The notes beneath the pieces were generated by a model. It ran no database searches. It was given only the letters and a program-made list of their open reading frames with translations, and was not told the DNA's origin. 64,000 nucleotides of DNA, from contig NZ_JAUYRV010000046.1 of assembly GCF_030696665.1 (NCBI RefSeq), positions 434,001 through 498,000 on the forward strand, given 5' to 3'. Each line of letters opens with the position of its first letter. Within the stretch, counting starts at the first letter, position 1. Positions 1 through 9,520 of this stretch are shown here, piece by piece. Origin of the DNA: Novosphingobium sp. GTDB lineage: Bacteria; Pseudomonadota; Alphaproteobacteria; Sphingomonadales; Sphingomonadaceae. The position numbers and the translations under genes were made by a program.

Positions 1-716
1 TTGGCAAGGATCGGCATGACCACGCTGAGGCCCATGAAGGCAATGCGGCGCGGCCACGAACGGAAGCAGACATTGGCGACAAGCGCGCCATAGGCAATCA
101 TGGCGATCAGGAATTTGACGCCCGAACAGGCCTCAGCCACTTCGAAATAGCCGCCCGGCGTGGTGATGAACACGCCCTCGATATGCGCAGGGACATTTGA
201 AATATCGAGCAATGCCATCGTGATGGCGGCAGTGATCGTCTGCAGTGTGGGGATCAGTTCGTCACCCGCTGGCACCAGGAACAGCATGTAAGCCAGCGGG
301 AACAGCAGTGCTGCCGATGCGCGTGGGCCGAGCAGTGTCAGCACGCTTGCCTGCGCCATCAACACTGTCCCGAGTTGGGTGGCCAGTGACAGGCCAGCGA
401 AATCGCCCAGCAGCCAGAGGAATCCTGCCGCCCCAAACAGCACCAGCCCCGGCCACCAACCCTGCGGCGCGATCTTGATAACCTCGCGCCAGCGCAAGGA
501 AATCAGCCAGGCGAGGATGAACGGGATCAGCAGCACGTGGTTGTAGGTAGAGCTGTCCCACCACTGCAGGAACATCGCTTTCCAGTCCGACGCGAACAGC
601 ACCACGTTGGCCAGCCACGCCAGCGCCAACAGCCCAAGCGCACGCCGCCACTCCGCCGGAAGCGCTGCCCAGGCCCGCCCGATGGGGGCATCAAGGGCGA
701 GGTTACGCGGCAACAC
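1..716 (-). CDS. xrtA: Exosortase A (XrtA), 3' part outside window
   Basis: Polytopic inner-membrane cysteine protease-like enzyme that processes PEP-CTERM proteins in exopolysaccharide-producing Gram-negatives. I read 238 codons. They give a hydrophobic protein with several membrane segments and the exosortase catalytic block EACSGVKFLIAM about 50 codons before the window edge, where the Cys is the nucleophile. An earlier STYNHVLLIPFILAWL segment is also typical. The frame is still open at base 1, so the C-terminal part (in sphingomonads often an EpsI domain) is missing. The chosen start is a GTG at 714-716, overlapping the end of the glycosyltransferase gene by 14 bp; a TTG follows directly. 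It is the last visible gene of the minus-strand exopolysaccharide operon. The identity is firm; the start is less so. Confidence 0.88.
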   Translation of the reverse strand, partial: MLPRNLALDAPIGRAWAALPAEWRRALGLLALAWLANVVLFASDWKAMFLQWWDSSTYNHVLLIPFILAWLISLRWREVIKIAPQGWWPGLVLFGAAGFLWLLGDFAGLSLATQLGTVLMAQASVLTLLGPRASAALLFPLAYMLFLVPAGDELIPTLQTITAAITMALLDISNVPAHIEGVFITTPGGYFEVAEACSGVKFLIAMIAYGALVANVCFRSWPRRIAFMGLSVVMPILA

Positions 717-1932
717 GCGGTGCCTCCGGCCCGGTCAGGCCCAGCAGGCCGGCCAGCGGCGCAAGCACGCCTGCCCAGCCGCATTTCTCCAGCACGAAGG
801 CGCGCGCAGACTGGCCGATGGTCGCGGCGCGCACCTTGTCGTGCAGCAAACTGAGCGCCTGCTTTGCCAGCGCATCGGCCCCGGCGGCAACGACGATCTC
901 GTGCCCGTCACGCGCCGGAATGCCGGTGGCGGCCTCCGGCGTGGCAAGCACCGGGCGGGCCATCGCCATCGCCTCGAGCACCTTGTTCTGCACGCCGCGC
1001 GCGATGGTGAGCGGGGCGACAATGAGGTCCGCCCCGGCGATCCACGGGCGCACGTCGATCACCGCGCCGGTCACATGCGTGCCGTTCACGCCTTCAAGCG
1101 AACGCACGGCGAGGGTCGGCGCACGGCCCACTACGTTGAACCGCGCCTGCGGGAAAACGCTGCGGATCTGCGGCATCACCTGCCGCGCGAACATCTCGAC
1201 CGCCGCGACGTTGGGAGGATAGTCCATCTGCCCGGTGAACGTCAGATGCGGCCCCTCGCCCACCATTTCCGGCGCGGCGGGCATGCCTTCGGGATCGAAG
1301 AATTCCGTATCAATGCCGTTGCCAAGCGCAATTACCTGCGGTTCGACACCCGGCGTCATCCGCTCGCGGAACAGCGCAGCTTCCTCGTTCGTAACCAACA
1401 GGCTGGCATGAACGCGGCGCGCCACATCGCTTTCAAATCGCGAGAGCAACCGCGCCTCACGCGCATACATCTGGCTTACCGGAAAGCGCGCCTGCGCAGC
1501 ATAGGCTTCGAATTTGGCCGAATCGACATCGACAAAATCCATCACCACCCGGCCTGCAAAGCCATCGGGAATGTACTGCGCCATCTGCCCGGAGAAGACA
1601 TAGATCGCCCCAATCGGACGCTCGGCCAGAACGCGCGCAACATAGGCAGCTATCGCCTTGTCGGCAAAGGCCGTCAGGCTGACAGGTTTGCCCGTGGCCA
1701 GCGCCTCAACACCCGCCAGCTTCAGCGAACGCGCCCGTCGGACAAGGCAATGGCTCTTTGCCACGGCGGCGAGGTCAGGCTCGTGGCCCATGTCGCCCTC
1801 ATCGTCGGCAAAGCAGGCGACGTGGATCGGCGCGAGCGCGGCGATATGGCGCAGAACGTGGCACGAGCGGATCTTGTCTCCTCGGTCCGGCGGAAACGGG
1901 ATGCGGTGGGCAAGGAACAGCACCTCGCTCAT
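703..1932 (-). CDS. XrtA/PEP-CTERM-associated glycosyltransferase (TIGR03087-like)
   Basis: Probable cytoplasmic sugar transferase of the exosortase-linked exopolysaccharide pathway, 409 residues. The start MSEVLFLAHRIPFPPDRGDK is characteristic of the TIGR03087 family. The C-terminal half carries a GT-B/GT4-type donor-site region (TFTGQMDYPPN, then NKVLEAMAMARPVLAT). I placed the start at 1932 rather than an upstream in-frame ATG at 1995 because the family begins at this motif and the ATG overlaps the stop of the FemAB gene as ATGA. The sugar donor and acceptor cannot be read from sequence. Confidence 0.9.
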   Translation of the reverse strand: MSEVLFLAHRIPFPPDRGDKIRSCHVLRHIAALAPIHVACFADDEGDMGHEPDLAAVAKSHCLVRRARSLKLAGVEALATGKPVSLTAFADKAIAAYVARVLAERPIGAIYVFSGQMAQYIPDGFAGRVVMDFVDVDSAKFEAYAAQARFPVSQMYAREARLLSRFESDVARRVHASLLVTNEEAALFRERMTPGVEPQVIALGNGIDTEFFDPEGMPAAPEMVGEGPHLTFTGQMDYPPNVAAVEMFARQVMPQIRSVFPQARFNVVGRAPTLAVRSLEGVNGTHVTGAVIDVRPWIAGADLIVAPLTIARGVQNKVLEAMAMARPVLATPEAATGIPARDGHEIVVAAGADALAKQALSLLHDKVRAATIGQSARAFVLEKCGWAGVLAPLAGLLGLTGPEAPRVAA

Positions 1933-2984
1933 GCAAGGCCCTGTGCGATAAACGGCCCAACGCGGTTGGCGACCGCCAGCGGCAGCTTCTGCCACAACCT
2001 GATCTTGGCCTGATAGCGGGGGCTGAGCGGGTTGACGTCACGCGGGGCCTGTCCGTCGGCGGTCCAGTGGGCGTAGGTCAGCGGCTCGGGCAAAAGGCCC
2101 CAGTTGCGCTTGAAGTGGTAGGCCCCGGTATCGACTTTCGAGCGACCGAAATCAAAGCGATCGCAGCCCTTCGCGCGCGCATGGTTCATCAGCGCATAAT
2201 ACATCACATCGTTCGCGCGCATGGTCCGTGCGGCAAATACGCCGCCGCCCCAATAGGGCATGACAGCGCCAAGATGATAAAGGCTCAGCACAGAGGCCAG
2301 CGGCTGACCCTCATGAAGCACCGTCAAAATGTCGGCATCCTCGCCGAAGGCATCCATCACCGCATCAAACAGGCGCTTGGGGAAGACCGGCGTGCCCAGA
2401 TTCCGCACCGATTCAGCATAGACCGCATAGTGCGTCGCGCGGTCCTCCGCGCTCCGCCCCGTCCGCACCTCCATCGCATGCCCCAACCCGCGGCGCACTT
2501 CGGCACGCTGCTTGCGCGGGATCGTCAGCAATTGGGCTTCATCATCGGCGGCAAGCGGCATGACGAACCCGGCGTGGCTGTCGGTCTTTACATGCCAGCC
2601 CTGTGCTTCGGGCAAGGGCCCGCCGCGCAGTTCAAGACTGGGGCAGTGCAACCGCACCGCCAGTTCCTGCGCCGCAGCGAACAGCGCCGCATCGCCCTCA
2701 CCCACCACACCACCGCCGACGCCAAAGCCGGTCGAAACCAGCGCGCGTCCGAACAGCGGGGAATGGACTTCGTGCAAGGGCAGCACAGCACGGATCGCGC
2801 CATCCTGTTCGGAGAGCAGGATGTGCGCCTTGTGCCCGGTGGATTGCTCCACGGCATCGAGCCATTCGAGCCGGTGGAACGCGGTCGTATCGGGATGATC
2901 GGCCAGAAAGCGCGCAATTGCGCCCCGGTCACCCACATCGGCCAAGCGCGCAACGGCGCTGGATGGGAAGAACGGCGCGTTCAT
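1929..2984 (-). CDS. FemAB family XrtA/PEP-CTERM-associated protein
   Basis: 351-residue protein of the FemAB/GNAT superfamily (TIGR03019-like). These enzymes transfer aminoacyl or acyl groups; in exosortase loci the substrate is unknown. Supporting segments are the N-terminal FHRLEWLDAVEQSTGH, the central LTIPRKQRAEVRRGL (basic, typical of FemAB acceptor helices) and the C-terminal DVMYYALMNHARAKGCDRFDFGRSK. The start at 2984 gives an ATGA overlap with the deacetylase stop; an ATG three codons upstream is possible. Translational coupling on both sides places it firmly in the exopolysaccharide operon. Confidence 0.88.
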   Translation of the reverse strand: MNAPFFPSSAVARLADVGDRGAIARFLADHPDTTAFHRLEWLDAVEQSTGHKAHILLSEQDGAIRAVLPLHEVHSPLFGRALVSTGFGVGGGVVGEGDAALFAAAQELAVRLHCPSLELRGGPLPEAQGWHVKTDSHAGFVMPLAADDEAQLLTIPRKQRAEVRRGLGHAMEVRTGRSAEDRATHYAVYAESVRNLGTPVFPKRLFDAVMDAFGEDADILTVLHEGQPLASVLSLYHLGAVMPYWGGGVFAARTMRANDVMYYALMNHARAKGCDRFDFGRSKVDTGAYHFKRNWGLLPEPLTYAHWTADGQAPRDVNPLSPRYQAKIRLWQKLPLAVANRVGPFIAQGLA

Positions 2985-3859
2985 GCGGCGCACTTCAATG
3001 GCGTGCGCGCTGCTTCGATGGCGGCGACTTCATCCATGCGACCCCATCGGAAATCGTGGACCAAACGCGAAAGTTTGGCCGCCATTACATCAAGGTTGGT
3101 ATAGTGCCGCAGCCGCGATTTGAGCGGCGCAACCTCTGGTCGGGGCTGGTCCGGGTCAATCTCCCACGGGTGGAAATAGAACACCGCCGGTCGGCCATCG
3201 CGCAAGTTCACCTGCCGGATCGCCCAGCGCGACACGGCATAGGGCAACAGGCGAAAGAACCCGCCGCCGCCCGCAGCCATGCGACGCCCTGCCACTTCCG
3301 CCGTGGTCACCGGTATCTCGATCAGGTCCGCGCCTTCAACCGGACGGAACGTAAAGCGCGGAGCCTCGCGCCAGCCGTAGTGATCATGCACGATCGGTGC
3401 GACCGACGAGGAATAGACATATCCATGTTCCGCCAGCACTTCGTGTGCCCATGGCGTGCGGGCATCGATGGAAAAGCTGGGCGCGCGATAGCCGATCACG
3501 CGCTGCCCGGTCGTGTCTTCCAGCACCTTGCGCGCGCGCTCGATATCCGCAGCAAAGCCCTCACGTCCCAGTGTAAACACGCGCGCATGGTCCCAGCCGT
3601 GGCTGGCGATTTCATGGCCCGCATCCGCAATCTGCCGCATCATCTGTGGATAGCGCTGCGCAATCCAGCCGAGCGTGAAGAACGTGCCTTTCACCCCTGC
3701 AGCATCGAACAGCGCAAGGATTTCGGCACAGTTGCGTTCGACCCGGCAGGTCAACCCGTCCCAGTCCTTGCGGTCGATCACGGTTTCGAACGCGCCGACC
3801 TGGAACCAGTCCTCAACGTCGACCGAAAGGCCGTTCAGCACCGGCGACGGCGCGGTCAT
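2981..3859 (-). CDS. XrtA system polysaccharide deacetylase (NodB domain, DUF3473)
   Basis: 292-residue NodB-type carbohydrate esterase, expected to remove N-acetyl groups from the exopolysaccharide. Visible motifs: LSVDVEDWFQV near the N-terminus (catalytic and metal Asp), EIASHGWDH (metal His pair), GYRAPSFSID (arginine motif) and FYFHPWEID near the C-terminus, matching TIGR03006. No signal peptide is evident, so the site of action is uncertain. I preferred the ATG at 3859, with GGGGAC about nine bases upstream, to the ATG at 3919, which would overlap the ATPase gene by 35 bp and add an extension the family lacks. Confidence 0.9.
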   Translation of the reverse strand: MTAPSPVLNGLSVDVEDWFQVGAFETVIDRKDWDGLTCRVERNCAEILALFDAAGVKGTFFTLGWIAQRYPQMMRQIADAGHEIASHGWDHARVFTLGREGFAADIERARKVLEDTTGQRVIGYRAPSFSIDARTPWAHEVLAEHGYVYSSSVAPIVHDHYGWREAPRFTFRPVEGADLIEIPVTTAEVAGRRMAAGGGGFFRLLPYAVSRWAIRQVNLRDGRPAVFYFHPWEIDPDQPRPEVAPLKSRLRHYTNLDVMAAKLSRLVHDFRWGRMDEVAAIEAARTPLKCAA

Positions 3860-3884
3860 TGCTGTTGTCCCCACAAATGACCGC

Positions 3885-5258
3885 TCAGGCAGCGGCGCGG
3901 TGGAAGTCTTCGGCTTCAATCCACTCGATCAGCATGGTCAGCGTGTGACGGATCGCCAGTTCCTGCTCGGCGGTGCGCGTCTCAAGGCTGGCAATGCGGC
4001 GCTGCACTTCATCGAAGGCGGCGAGGATCTGTTCGTCTCCGGCACGGCTTTCAAGCGCGGCAATGCGGCGGTGCGCTTCTTCCAGAGCTGCGACCACTTC
4101 CTCGTTGATGTCGGTTTCACCGCCCACCGGACGCGCTTCAAGTGCCGCGATACGGCGATTGGCCTCGTCCAGTTGCGCCAGAACCTGCGCTTGCTGCGCA
4201 AAGTCGGGAACCACCGGCTCCACCGGTGCACCGCGCATGTCGGCCAACTCGATGATGGCCTGCTGCAATTCTGCAATCTGCTCATCGCGCTCAGCCAGAG
4301 CCGCGCGCCATGCACTGTCGTCAATGACCGGAGCCGATGCAGGTACCGCCGCAAACGTCTGCGGTGCAGGCGCTTCAGGCATCTCGACAACCGGGGCTTC
4401 GGCGGCGGGAACCGGCGTAACCGCAGGCTTGGCGCTGCCGAACCCACCATCGCCGGTGAGGTCGTTGAGGACCGCTTGCAGCAGGGCTGCATCAATGTGG
4501 TCGCGCTTTTCGACCGCGCCCATGAGCAGCAGGCGGTTGATGATCTGGTTCACCCGGCGCGGCACGCCACCGCTGGCCTTGGCAAGATCGGCATAGACGC
4601 GGGCGTCAAATTGCGGACGCCCCTGCCAGCCGACAAGCGCCAGGCGATGTTCGACATAGGCACCGACTTCGGCAGGCTCCATCGCATCAAGATGGTGCGA
4701 GGCGATTACGCGCTGGCGCAGTTGCTCCAGCTCGCTTGAGGTTTGTAGCAACGAGCGGAATTCGGGTTGGCCCAGCAGCAGAATCTGCAGCAGCGGGTGC
4801 GCGCCCAACTGGAAGTTGGACAGCATGCGCAGCTCTTCCAGCGCCTCGACCGAAAGGTTCTGCGATTCGTCCACCACCAGCAGGCAGCGACGGCCTTCGC
4901 GCGCCTCATGGTGCAGGAACGCTTCGATCTGTGCGAGCGCGGTGGCCTTGTCATGCCCAGCCACTTCGATGCCGAAAGCGCGTGCGGCCACATGGATCAG
5001 TTCTTCGCCATCCAGCGCCGAAGTGACGATCTGCGCCGCCGTCAACCGCGCGCGGTCGACCGACGCCATCAGGTGCGCTGCCAGTGTGGACTTGCCCGCG
5101 CCCACCTCGCCGGTGATGACGATGAAGCCCTCGCCCTGCGCCAGACCGTAACCCAGATAGGACAGCGCCTTGCGGTGCGTCCCGCTCTCGAAATAGAAGC
5201 GCGGGTCCGGCGTCAGCTGGAACGGGCGACCACTCAGGCCATAGAATTCATCGTACAT
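3885..5258 (-). CDS. XrtA/PEP-CTERM-associated ATPase (ExeA-like)
   Basis: 457-residue AAA ATPase of the ExeA/GspA type (TIGR03015-like). The first residues MYDEFYGLSGRPFQLTPDPR are diagnostic. Walker A is GEVGAGKST (residues 50-58) and Walker B is CLLVVDESQNL. A Pro/Ala-rich linker follows. The C-terminal third contains three near-copies of an RRIAALE-type heptad segment (ANRRIAALEAR, AHRRIAALESR, VQRRIASLETR), predicting a coiled coil. The start at 5258 has GGAG about eight bases upstream, and the in-frame extension to 5327 would run into the preceding gene. It may power or gate envelope assembly; the role is inferred from ExeA and context. Confidence 0.88.
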   Translation of the reverse strand: MYDEFYGLSGRPFQLTPDPRFYFESGTHRKALSYLGYGLAQGEGFIVITGEVGAGKSTLAAHLMASVDRARLTAAQIVTSALDGEELIHVAARAFGIEVAGHDKATALAQIEAFLHHEAREGRRCLLVVDESQNLSVEALEELRMLSNFQLGAHPLLQILLLGQPEFRSLLQTSSELEQLRQRVIASHHLDAMEPAEVGAYVEHRLALVGWQGRPQFDARVYADLAKASGGVPRRVNQIINRLLLMGAVEKRDHIDAALLQAVLNDLTGDGGFGSAKPAVTPVPAAEAPVVEMPEAPAPQTFAAVPASAPVIDDSAWRAALAERDEQIAELQQAIIELADMRGAPVEPVVPDFAQQAQVLAQLDEANRRIAALEARPVGGETDINEEVVAALEEAHRRIAALESRAGDEQILAAFDEVQRRIASLETRTAEQELAIRHTLTMLIEWIEAEDFHRAAA

Positions 5259-5274
5259 CAGCCGTCTCCAGGCA

Positions 5275-6966
5275 TCAGAAGCTGTAGCGCAGGCCAACAA
5301 GGCCGGATGCAATTGTCTGATCTTCAAGCAGAGTTTGGTTAAAACTATCTATACCGACTGCTGCGGAAGCTGCTAAGCGATCTGTCAGGTTGCGGAAATA
5401 TGAGGCATTTGCGCCCACCGCCGTGGTGTTTCCAGTGCCCGTCGTTCCCGGCTCAAACCATGCAGAATAGGCCGAGATGGTAAAGCTGGACCGGCGATCG
5501 ATCGGGCCGTTCAGCCCGGCATTCACATAGTAGCTCTCATCCAGCACACCGTTTGCTGCACCCAGCACCGAGTCTTCGCGCGCGATGAAGCTGCGGCGGA
5601 TGTAACCCGCGCCGATCCCGGCGGTCATGCGGCCAATCTGGCGCGAATAGGTGCCGTTGATGCTGCGCGCACGGAACACTGCCGACGAGACGGACGACAG
5701 CGCGTTGTTCACGCAACCGCCCGCTTGCGATCCATTGGCGCAGCCGCCGATCTGCCCGTTGAAGGGATTTCGCGTCACTTCAAAGTCAGTCGGCAGATCG
5801 CGCAGGGCACGCGTCACCTGCCCGCCAAAGCCGGAGATGTTGTCAGAAGCAGCAATGGTCAGTTGGCTGCGCGCATCGGGCACGTAGGAGAAGCTGCCGT
5901 AATAGGTCGTGCTGTCATAGCGGCGGCCTACAAACGCGCTGAGCGCAGTACGACGGCTGGGCCGCCACATCACACCTGCGTCCCATGTCAGGCCATCGGT
6001 TTCATAAGCGATCTGCCGCGGTTGCGATTTGTCGGTAACAAAACGGCCATCGTCGCCCACCAAAGCAACGCCATTGCCATCGCGCACGGCATCGCGTGAC
6101 GAGATTTCGACGTCCTCGTAGCCAATCGCGCCCACTAAGGCGAGCGACATGGTCACCGGCAAGGTCACCTGCACACCGCCACGCACATCACGCACACGCT
6201 GGTCGAGGTTCGAGATGTCTTCCTGGAAGTACGAGCCAGAAGCCGTTACCCCCACCGGCAGTACCGTGCCCGGTGCAACGCCTGCCGAGATCTGGGCCGA
6301 CTGCACCACAGAATCATCGAAGATGTCGTTGAGCGGCTGCCCAGCGGAACCCTGCAGCACATTCTCCTGCTCCAGCCGGTTATACCCGACCAGATAGGAC
6401 GCCGACACCGCAACGTCGCCAACATTGGTCGACAGCGCAGGCCCGGCATAGAGCGAGTAGATCTGGCTCACCGCATCATTGGTAGCCAAGGCATTGAGCG
6501 CCGATGCACCGCCCAAACCAACGTTGCTCCGCGTCGCCAAAGCGCCCGCTTCCACCGAAAGCGTGCGCGGGATCAGATCGTGGCGCACGCGGGCCAGGCC
6601 CGAAAGCGTATCACCATCGGCCACCCGGTCTGATTGCGAGATACGGCGTTCATATCGCACCGAAATCGCACCTTCGGTCCGCCGCCCACGCAGGCTAACG
6701 TCCACGCCCGCCGCCAGCGAGCTGTAGGTCAGCACGTCGTCGCCGGGGGAAAGCTCCCACAGCACGTTCTGCACCGCCTCGATATAGGGCCGCACCGTGG
6801 TGCGCGCGCCCGCGCCGCCGCCGCTGCGTGAGGACGAAGCGCTGGATGAAGGCGCATCGCCCCCGTCCATTCCTTCATAGCCAAGCGACTGCGCATGCAC
6901 AGGCGCTGCGGCAAAAGCCGTTGCGGCCAGCAGAAGCAGGCGGAGGGGAAGAGCCGGTCTGGTCAT
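5275..6966 (-). CDS. TIGR03016 family PEP-CTERM-associated outer-membrane beta-barrel
   Basis: 563-residue outer-membrane protein. A signal peptide (LPLRLLLLAATAFAAAPVHAQ) is followed by a Ser/Gly-rich stretch (SSSASSSRSGGGAG) and then alternating amphipathic strands, ending in VGLRYSF with the terminal aromatic residue typical of barrels. TIGR03016 members sit in exosortase-A exopolysaccharide loci and may form or assist the outer-membrane exit. The start at 6966 overlaps the kinase stop as ATGA; the longer ORF to 7050 lies inside the kinase gene and is not supported. Function is inferred from locus and family. Confidence 0.87.
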   Translation of the reverse strand: MTRPALPLRLLLLAATAFAAAPVHAQSLGYEGMDGGDAPSSSASSSRSGGGAGARTTVRPYIEAVQNVLWELSPGDDVLTYSSLAAGVDVSLRGRRTEGAISVRYERRISQSDRVADGDTLSGLARVRHDLIPRTLSVEAGALATRSNVGLGGASALNALATNDAVSQIYSLYAGPALSTNVGDVAVSASYLVGYNRLEQENVLQGSAGQPLNDIFDDSVVQSAQISAGVAPGTVLPVGVTASGSYFQEDISNLDQRVRDVRGGVQVTLPVTMSLALVGAIGYEDVEISSRDAVRDGNGVALVGDDGRFVTDKSQPRQIAYETDGLTWDAGVMWRPSRRTALSAFVGRRYDSTTYYGSFSYVPDARSQLTIAASDNISGFGGQVTRALRDLPTDFEVTRNPFNGQIGGCANGSQAGGCVNNALSSVSSAVFRARSINGTYSRQIGRMTAGIGAGYIRRSFIAREDSVLGAANGVLDESYYVNAGLNGPIDRRSSFTISAYSAWFEPGTTGTGNTTAVGANASYFRNLTDRLAASAAVGIDSFNQTLLEDQTIASGLVGLRYSF

Positions 6967-7964
6967 TCCTTGTATCCGTAATAAGTGCCAAATCGGCGGC
7001 CCGTGGTTGAAAAGCGGGTGCCGTTGAGCAGGAGTTTGATGTCTTCGCATGCCCCCAGCAGGCCCACCGCATCGCGCAGCGCGGCCTCGCCGGTCACATC
7101 GGCGCGCACTACGACGACCGTCTGGCCGACATGGTTGGCAAGCACCGTGGCAGGCGAAGCGGCCAGCACGGGGGGCGAATCGAAAATAACGATGCGGCTG
7201 GGCGAATGCGCCGTCAGCCGGTCGAGCACAGCATTGGTGCGGGCAGAGGCAAGGTATTCGGTATCAGATCCCGTCGCGTTGCCTGCAGGCAGCACGTAAA
7301 GCCCGGCAATGTCGGTGCCGATCACGCAATCTTCCACCGGCAGCGAAGGATCGGCCAGCGCGTCCATCAGCCCCTTGCCGCCCGGCAAGCCCAGCGTGGA
7401 CAGCACCGATGGCTTGGCGAAATCGGCATCGACCAGCAGGACTTCGTTGTCCTTTTCCGCAGCAATCGAAATCGCCAGATTCACCGCGCAAAACGTCTTG
7501 CCCTCACCGGGATGGGCCGAGGCGATGAGAATGCGTTCGCCATGCCGCGTGCCCTGTCCGCCCCGCGATTCAGCCGCCACGCGCAGAAGCTGCCGCTTGA
7601 TGATGCGGAATTCCTCAAGCGTGCTCGTCACCGCGCTCTCCGGCTCGATGATGCACTGCTCGCGCAAATGTTCGCGGTCGATCTTGTGATAAGCCCCGGT
7701 AAAGCGGTTCACTTCCACGATGGTTTCAGGCGGTGGCGGCGCAAATGGTGCAGGCGCTGCAACCGGAGCGGGAGCCACTGGCGCAGCAGGAACCGCAACT
7801 GCGACTGGCTTGGGCGCGGACGGCTTCGGCGCTGGCGGCAGATCAGGCACCACGGGACGCGTCAACGTGCGGAAATCAAAACTACCCGAGGCACGCTCGA
7901 TCAGCGAGGGGCCTGAAGCGCTCCTCAACTCGGGGGGCAACGGGATCTTGCTCTGGTCGGTCAT
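6963..7964 (-). CDS. XrtA-associated tyrosine autokinase (BY-kinase)
   Basis: 333-residue cytoplasmic bacterial tyrosine kinase of the CpsD/Wzc-C type (TIGR03018-like). Residues 40-85 are a Pro/Ala-rich linker. Walker A is SAHPGEGKT (about 149-157), Walker A' is VLLVDADFAKPS, and VIFDSPPVL is the Walker B-like segment. The C-terminus RRFGTYYGYKE is a small tyrosine cluster of the kind autophosphorylated in this family. It probably works with the adjacent Wzz-like protein, which supplies the membrane domain, to control chain length. The start has GAGGAG about nine bases upstream. Confidence 0.9.
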   Translation of the reverse strand: MTDQSKIPLPPELRSASGPSLIERASGSFDFRTLTRPVVPDLPPAPKPSAPKPVAVAVPAAPVAPAPVAAPAPFAPPPPETIVEVNRFTGAYHKIDREHLREQCIIEPESAVTSTLEEFRIIKRQLLRVAAESRGGQGTRHGERILIASAHPGEGKTFCAVNLAISIAAEKDNEVLLVDADFAKPSVLSTLGLPGGKGLMDALADPSLPVEDCVIGTDIAGLYVLPAGNATGSDTEYLASARTNAVLDRLTAHSPSRIVIFDSPPVLAASPATVLANHVGQTVVVVRADVTGEAALRDAVGLLGACEDIKLLLNGTRFSTTGRRFGTYYGYKE

Positions 7965-7977
7965 CGTTCGATCCTCC

Positions 7978-9495
7978 TCAGGCCACCATGCCGCGCTTCA
8001 GCATTTCCACGCCGAGCAGGACGAACAGGACAACGAACAGGCCAGCCAGGCCCCCTGCAAACCACTTGAGCCGCTTCGCCCGTTCAGCCCGCGCCAGACG
8101 GGTTACTGCTTCGGACACGCCGCCCAGCACAGGCAGGCCGGTGGAACGTTCAAGCTGGCCCGTGGTCGAATAGGCAGACTTCAACTGCGCCAGCGCAAAG
8201 GCCCCAGCCCCGCCCGCGCCGATCCCCACAACCAGCACCAGCATCAGCAGGATCGGGCGATCAGGCGCAGAAGGACCGGTCGGCATCGTCGGCGGATCGA
8301 TCACTTCAAACTTCACCGCGTCGCGCTCAGTCTCAACCTGTCCGCGCAAGCGCAGCTGTTCGCGGTCACGCAGCAACTTGTCGTACTGCTCTTTGTAGAC
8401 GTCATAATCGCGGCTGATGCGCGCAGCTTCGGCAGCCACGGTCGGCTCGCTGAACTGCTGTGCGGAAAGCTGCGCGATCTCTGCCTGAAGTGATCCCTTG
8501 CGCGATTGTAGCGCCACAATGCTCGCCTCACGATCGGCCTTGATCGAAATGAGCGACGAATAGGCCGGATTGAGCGTGCCCCCGCCACCGCCCTCACCCG
8601 CAGCCGCCTTTTGCAGGCCGGCAATCTGCCCCTTCACGGCAATCACATCGGGATGGCTGTCGGTCAGCCCGCGCGCGCGCATCGACCCAAGATCAGACTG
8701 CGCCTGCGACAGCGCGCCTTTGGCTCCGCCCGCCGGGCCTGCCACCGCAATGGTCTGCGGCGTGCCTGAAAGCTGCCCGTTGATGGAAGCCAGCGCGCTT
8801 TGTGCCGCCAGCAGGTTCGATTCAACATCGCGCAACTGCCCGCGTGCGGCTTCCAGCTTGGTCGAAATCGAGCCGATGCCGGGAATGAACCCGACGTTCT
8901 TGGCCTCGAATTCCGTCCGCTTCAGTTCAGCGGCTTCCAGATCCTTTTTGCGGGTGGCCAGCTGCTGGTCCATGAAGGCCAGCGTATCGGTCATCTCGCC
9001 GCGCCCGCCCGCAAGGTTCTCCTCGCGGAAAATGTCGATCATCTTCTGGACGACGTCCTGCGCCAGCTTGGCGTTCTCGCCATCGTTGCGACCGCCGCCG
9101 CCTGCATATCCGGTGATCTCGAACAGGTTGTCCTGCTGGCTGACGACTTTCACGTTCTTGCCCAGCCCGGCCACTGCGGCCTGCATCTGCTTGTCGTCGG
9201 TCACCTTGTCGCCCAGCCGGGTCGCGCGGATCACCTTTTCCAGGTTCACAGAACTCGTCAGCGTCTGGCGCACGCGCTCGATGTCGCGCTTGCGGTCTCC
9301 GCCAATGCCGATCTGGTCGGCCAGCACATCGTCGATCTGCACAAAGATGCGGGCTTTGGATTCATAGCTGTTGGGCACCATCGCCACCACCAGCCAACCG
9401 GCCATGCACACCGCCCAGGCAATCGCCAGCGCAATCCAGCGCCGGGTCCAGATGCCGTGGAGCGCGATGCGCACTTCTTCATAGATGCTGGTCAT
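7978..9495 (-). CDS. XrtA system polysaccharide chain-length determinant (Wzz-like)
   Basis: 505-residue inner-membrane polysaccharide co-polymerase (TIGR03007-like). Hydrophobic segments lie near residues 20-40 (WIALAIAWAVCMAGWLVVAM) and in the last 85 residues (PILLMLVLVVGIGAGGAGAF and LAGLFVVLFVLLGVEML). Between them is a long periplasmic, largely helical region rich in Ala, Gln and Glu, with a GEGGGGGTLNP interruption. It is expected to set polymer length together with the tyrosine kinase encoded 13 bp downstream. Gene order Wza-like, Wzz-like, kinase matches other exosortase loci. Confidence 0.9.
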   Translation of the reverse strand: MTSIYEEVRIALHGIWTRRWIALAIAWAVCMAGWLVVAMVPNSYESKARIFVQIDDVLADQIGIGGDRKRDIERVRQTLTSSVNLEKVIRATRLGDKVTDDKQMQAAVAGLGKNVKVVSQQDNLFEITGYAGGGGRNDGENAKLAQDVVQKMIDIFREENLAGGRGEMTDTLAFMDQQLATRKKDLEAAELKRTEFEAKNVGFIPGIGSISTKLEAARGQLRDVESNLLAAQSALASINGQLSGTPQTIAVAGPAGGAKGALSQAQSDLGSMRARGLTDSHPDVIAVKGQIAGLQKAAAGEGGGGGTLNPAYSSLISIKADREASIVALQSRKGSLQAEIAQLSAQQFSEPTVAAEAARISRDYDVYKEQYDKLLRDREQLRLRGQVETERDAVKFEVIDPPTMPTGPSAPDRPILLMLVLVVGIGAGGAGAFALAQLKSAYSTTGQLERSTGLPVLGGVSEAVTRLARAERAKRLKWFAGGLAGLFVVLFVLLGVEMLKRGMVA

Positions 9496-9520
9496 GGCCG
9501 CCGTGTTCCCCGCCCGCCGC

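Noticed and set aside
607..2013. 468-codon plus-strand ORF across the glycosyltransferase gene
   Set aside because: Arg/His-rich composition typical of antisense frames; the opposite strand matches a known family end to end.
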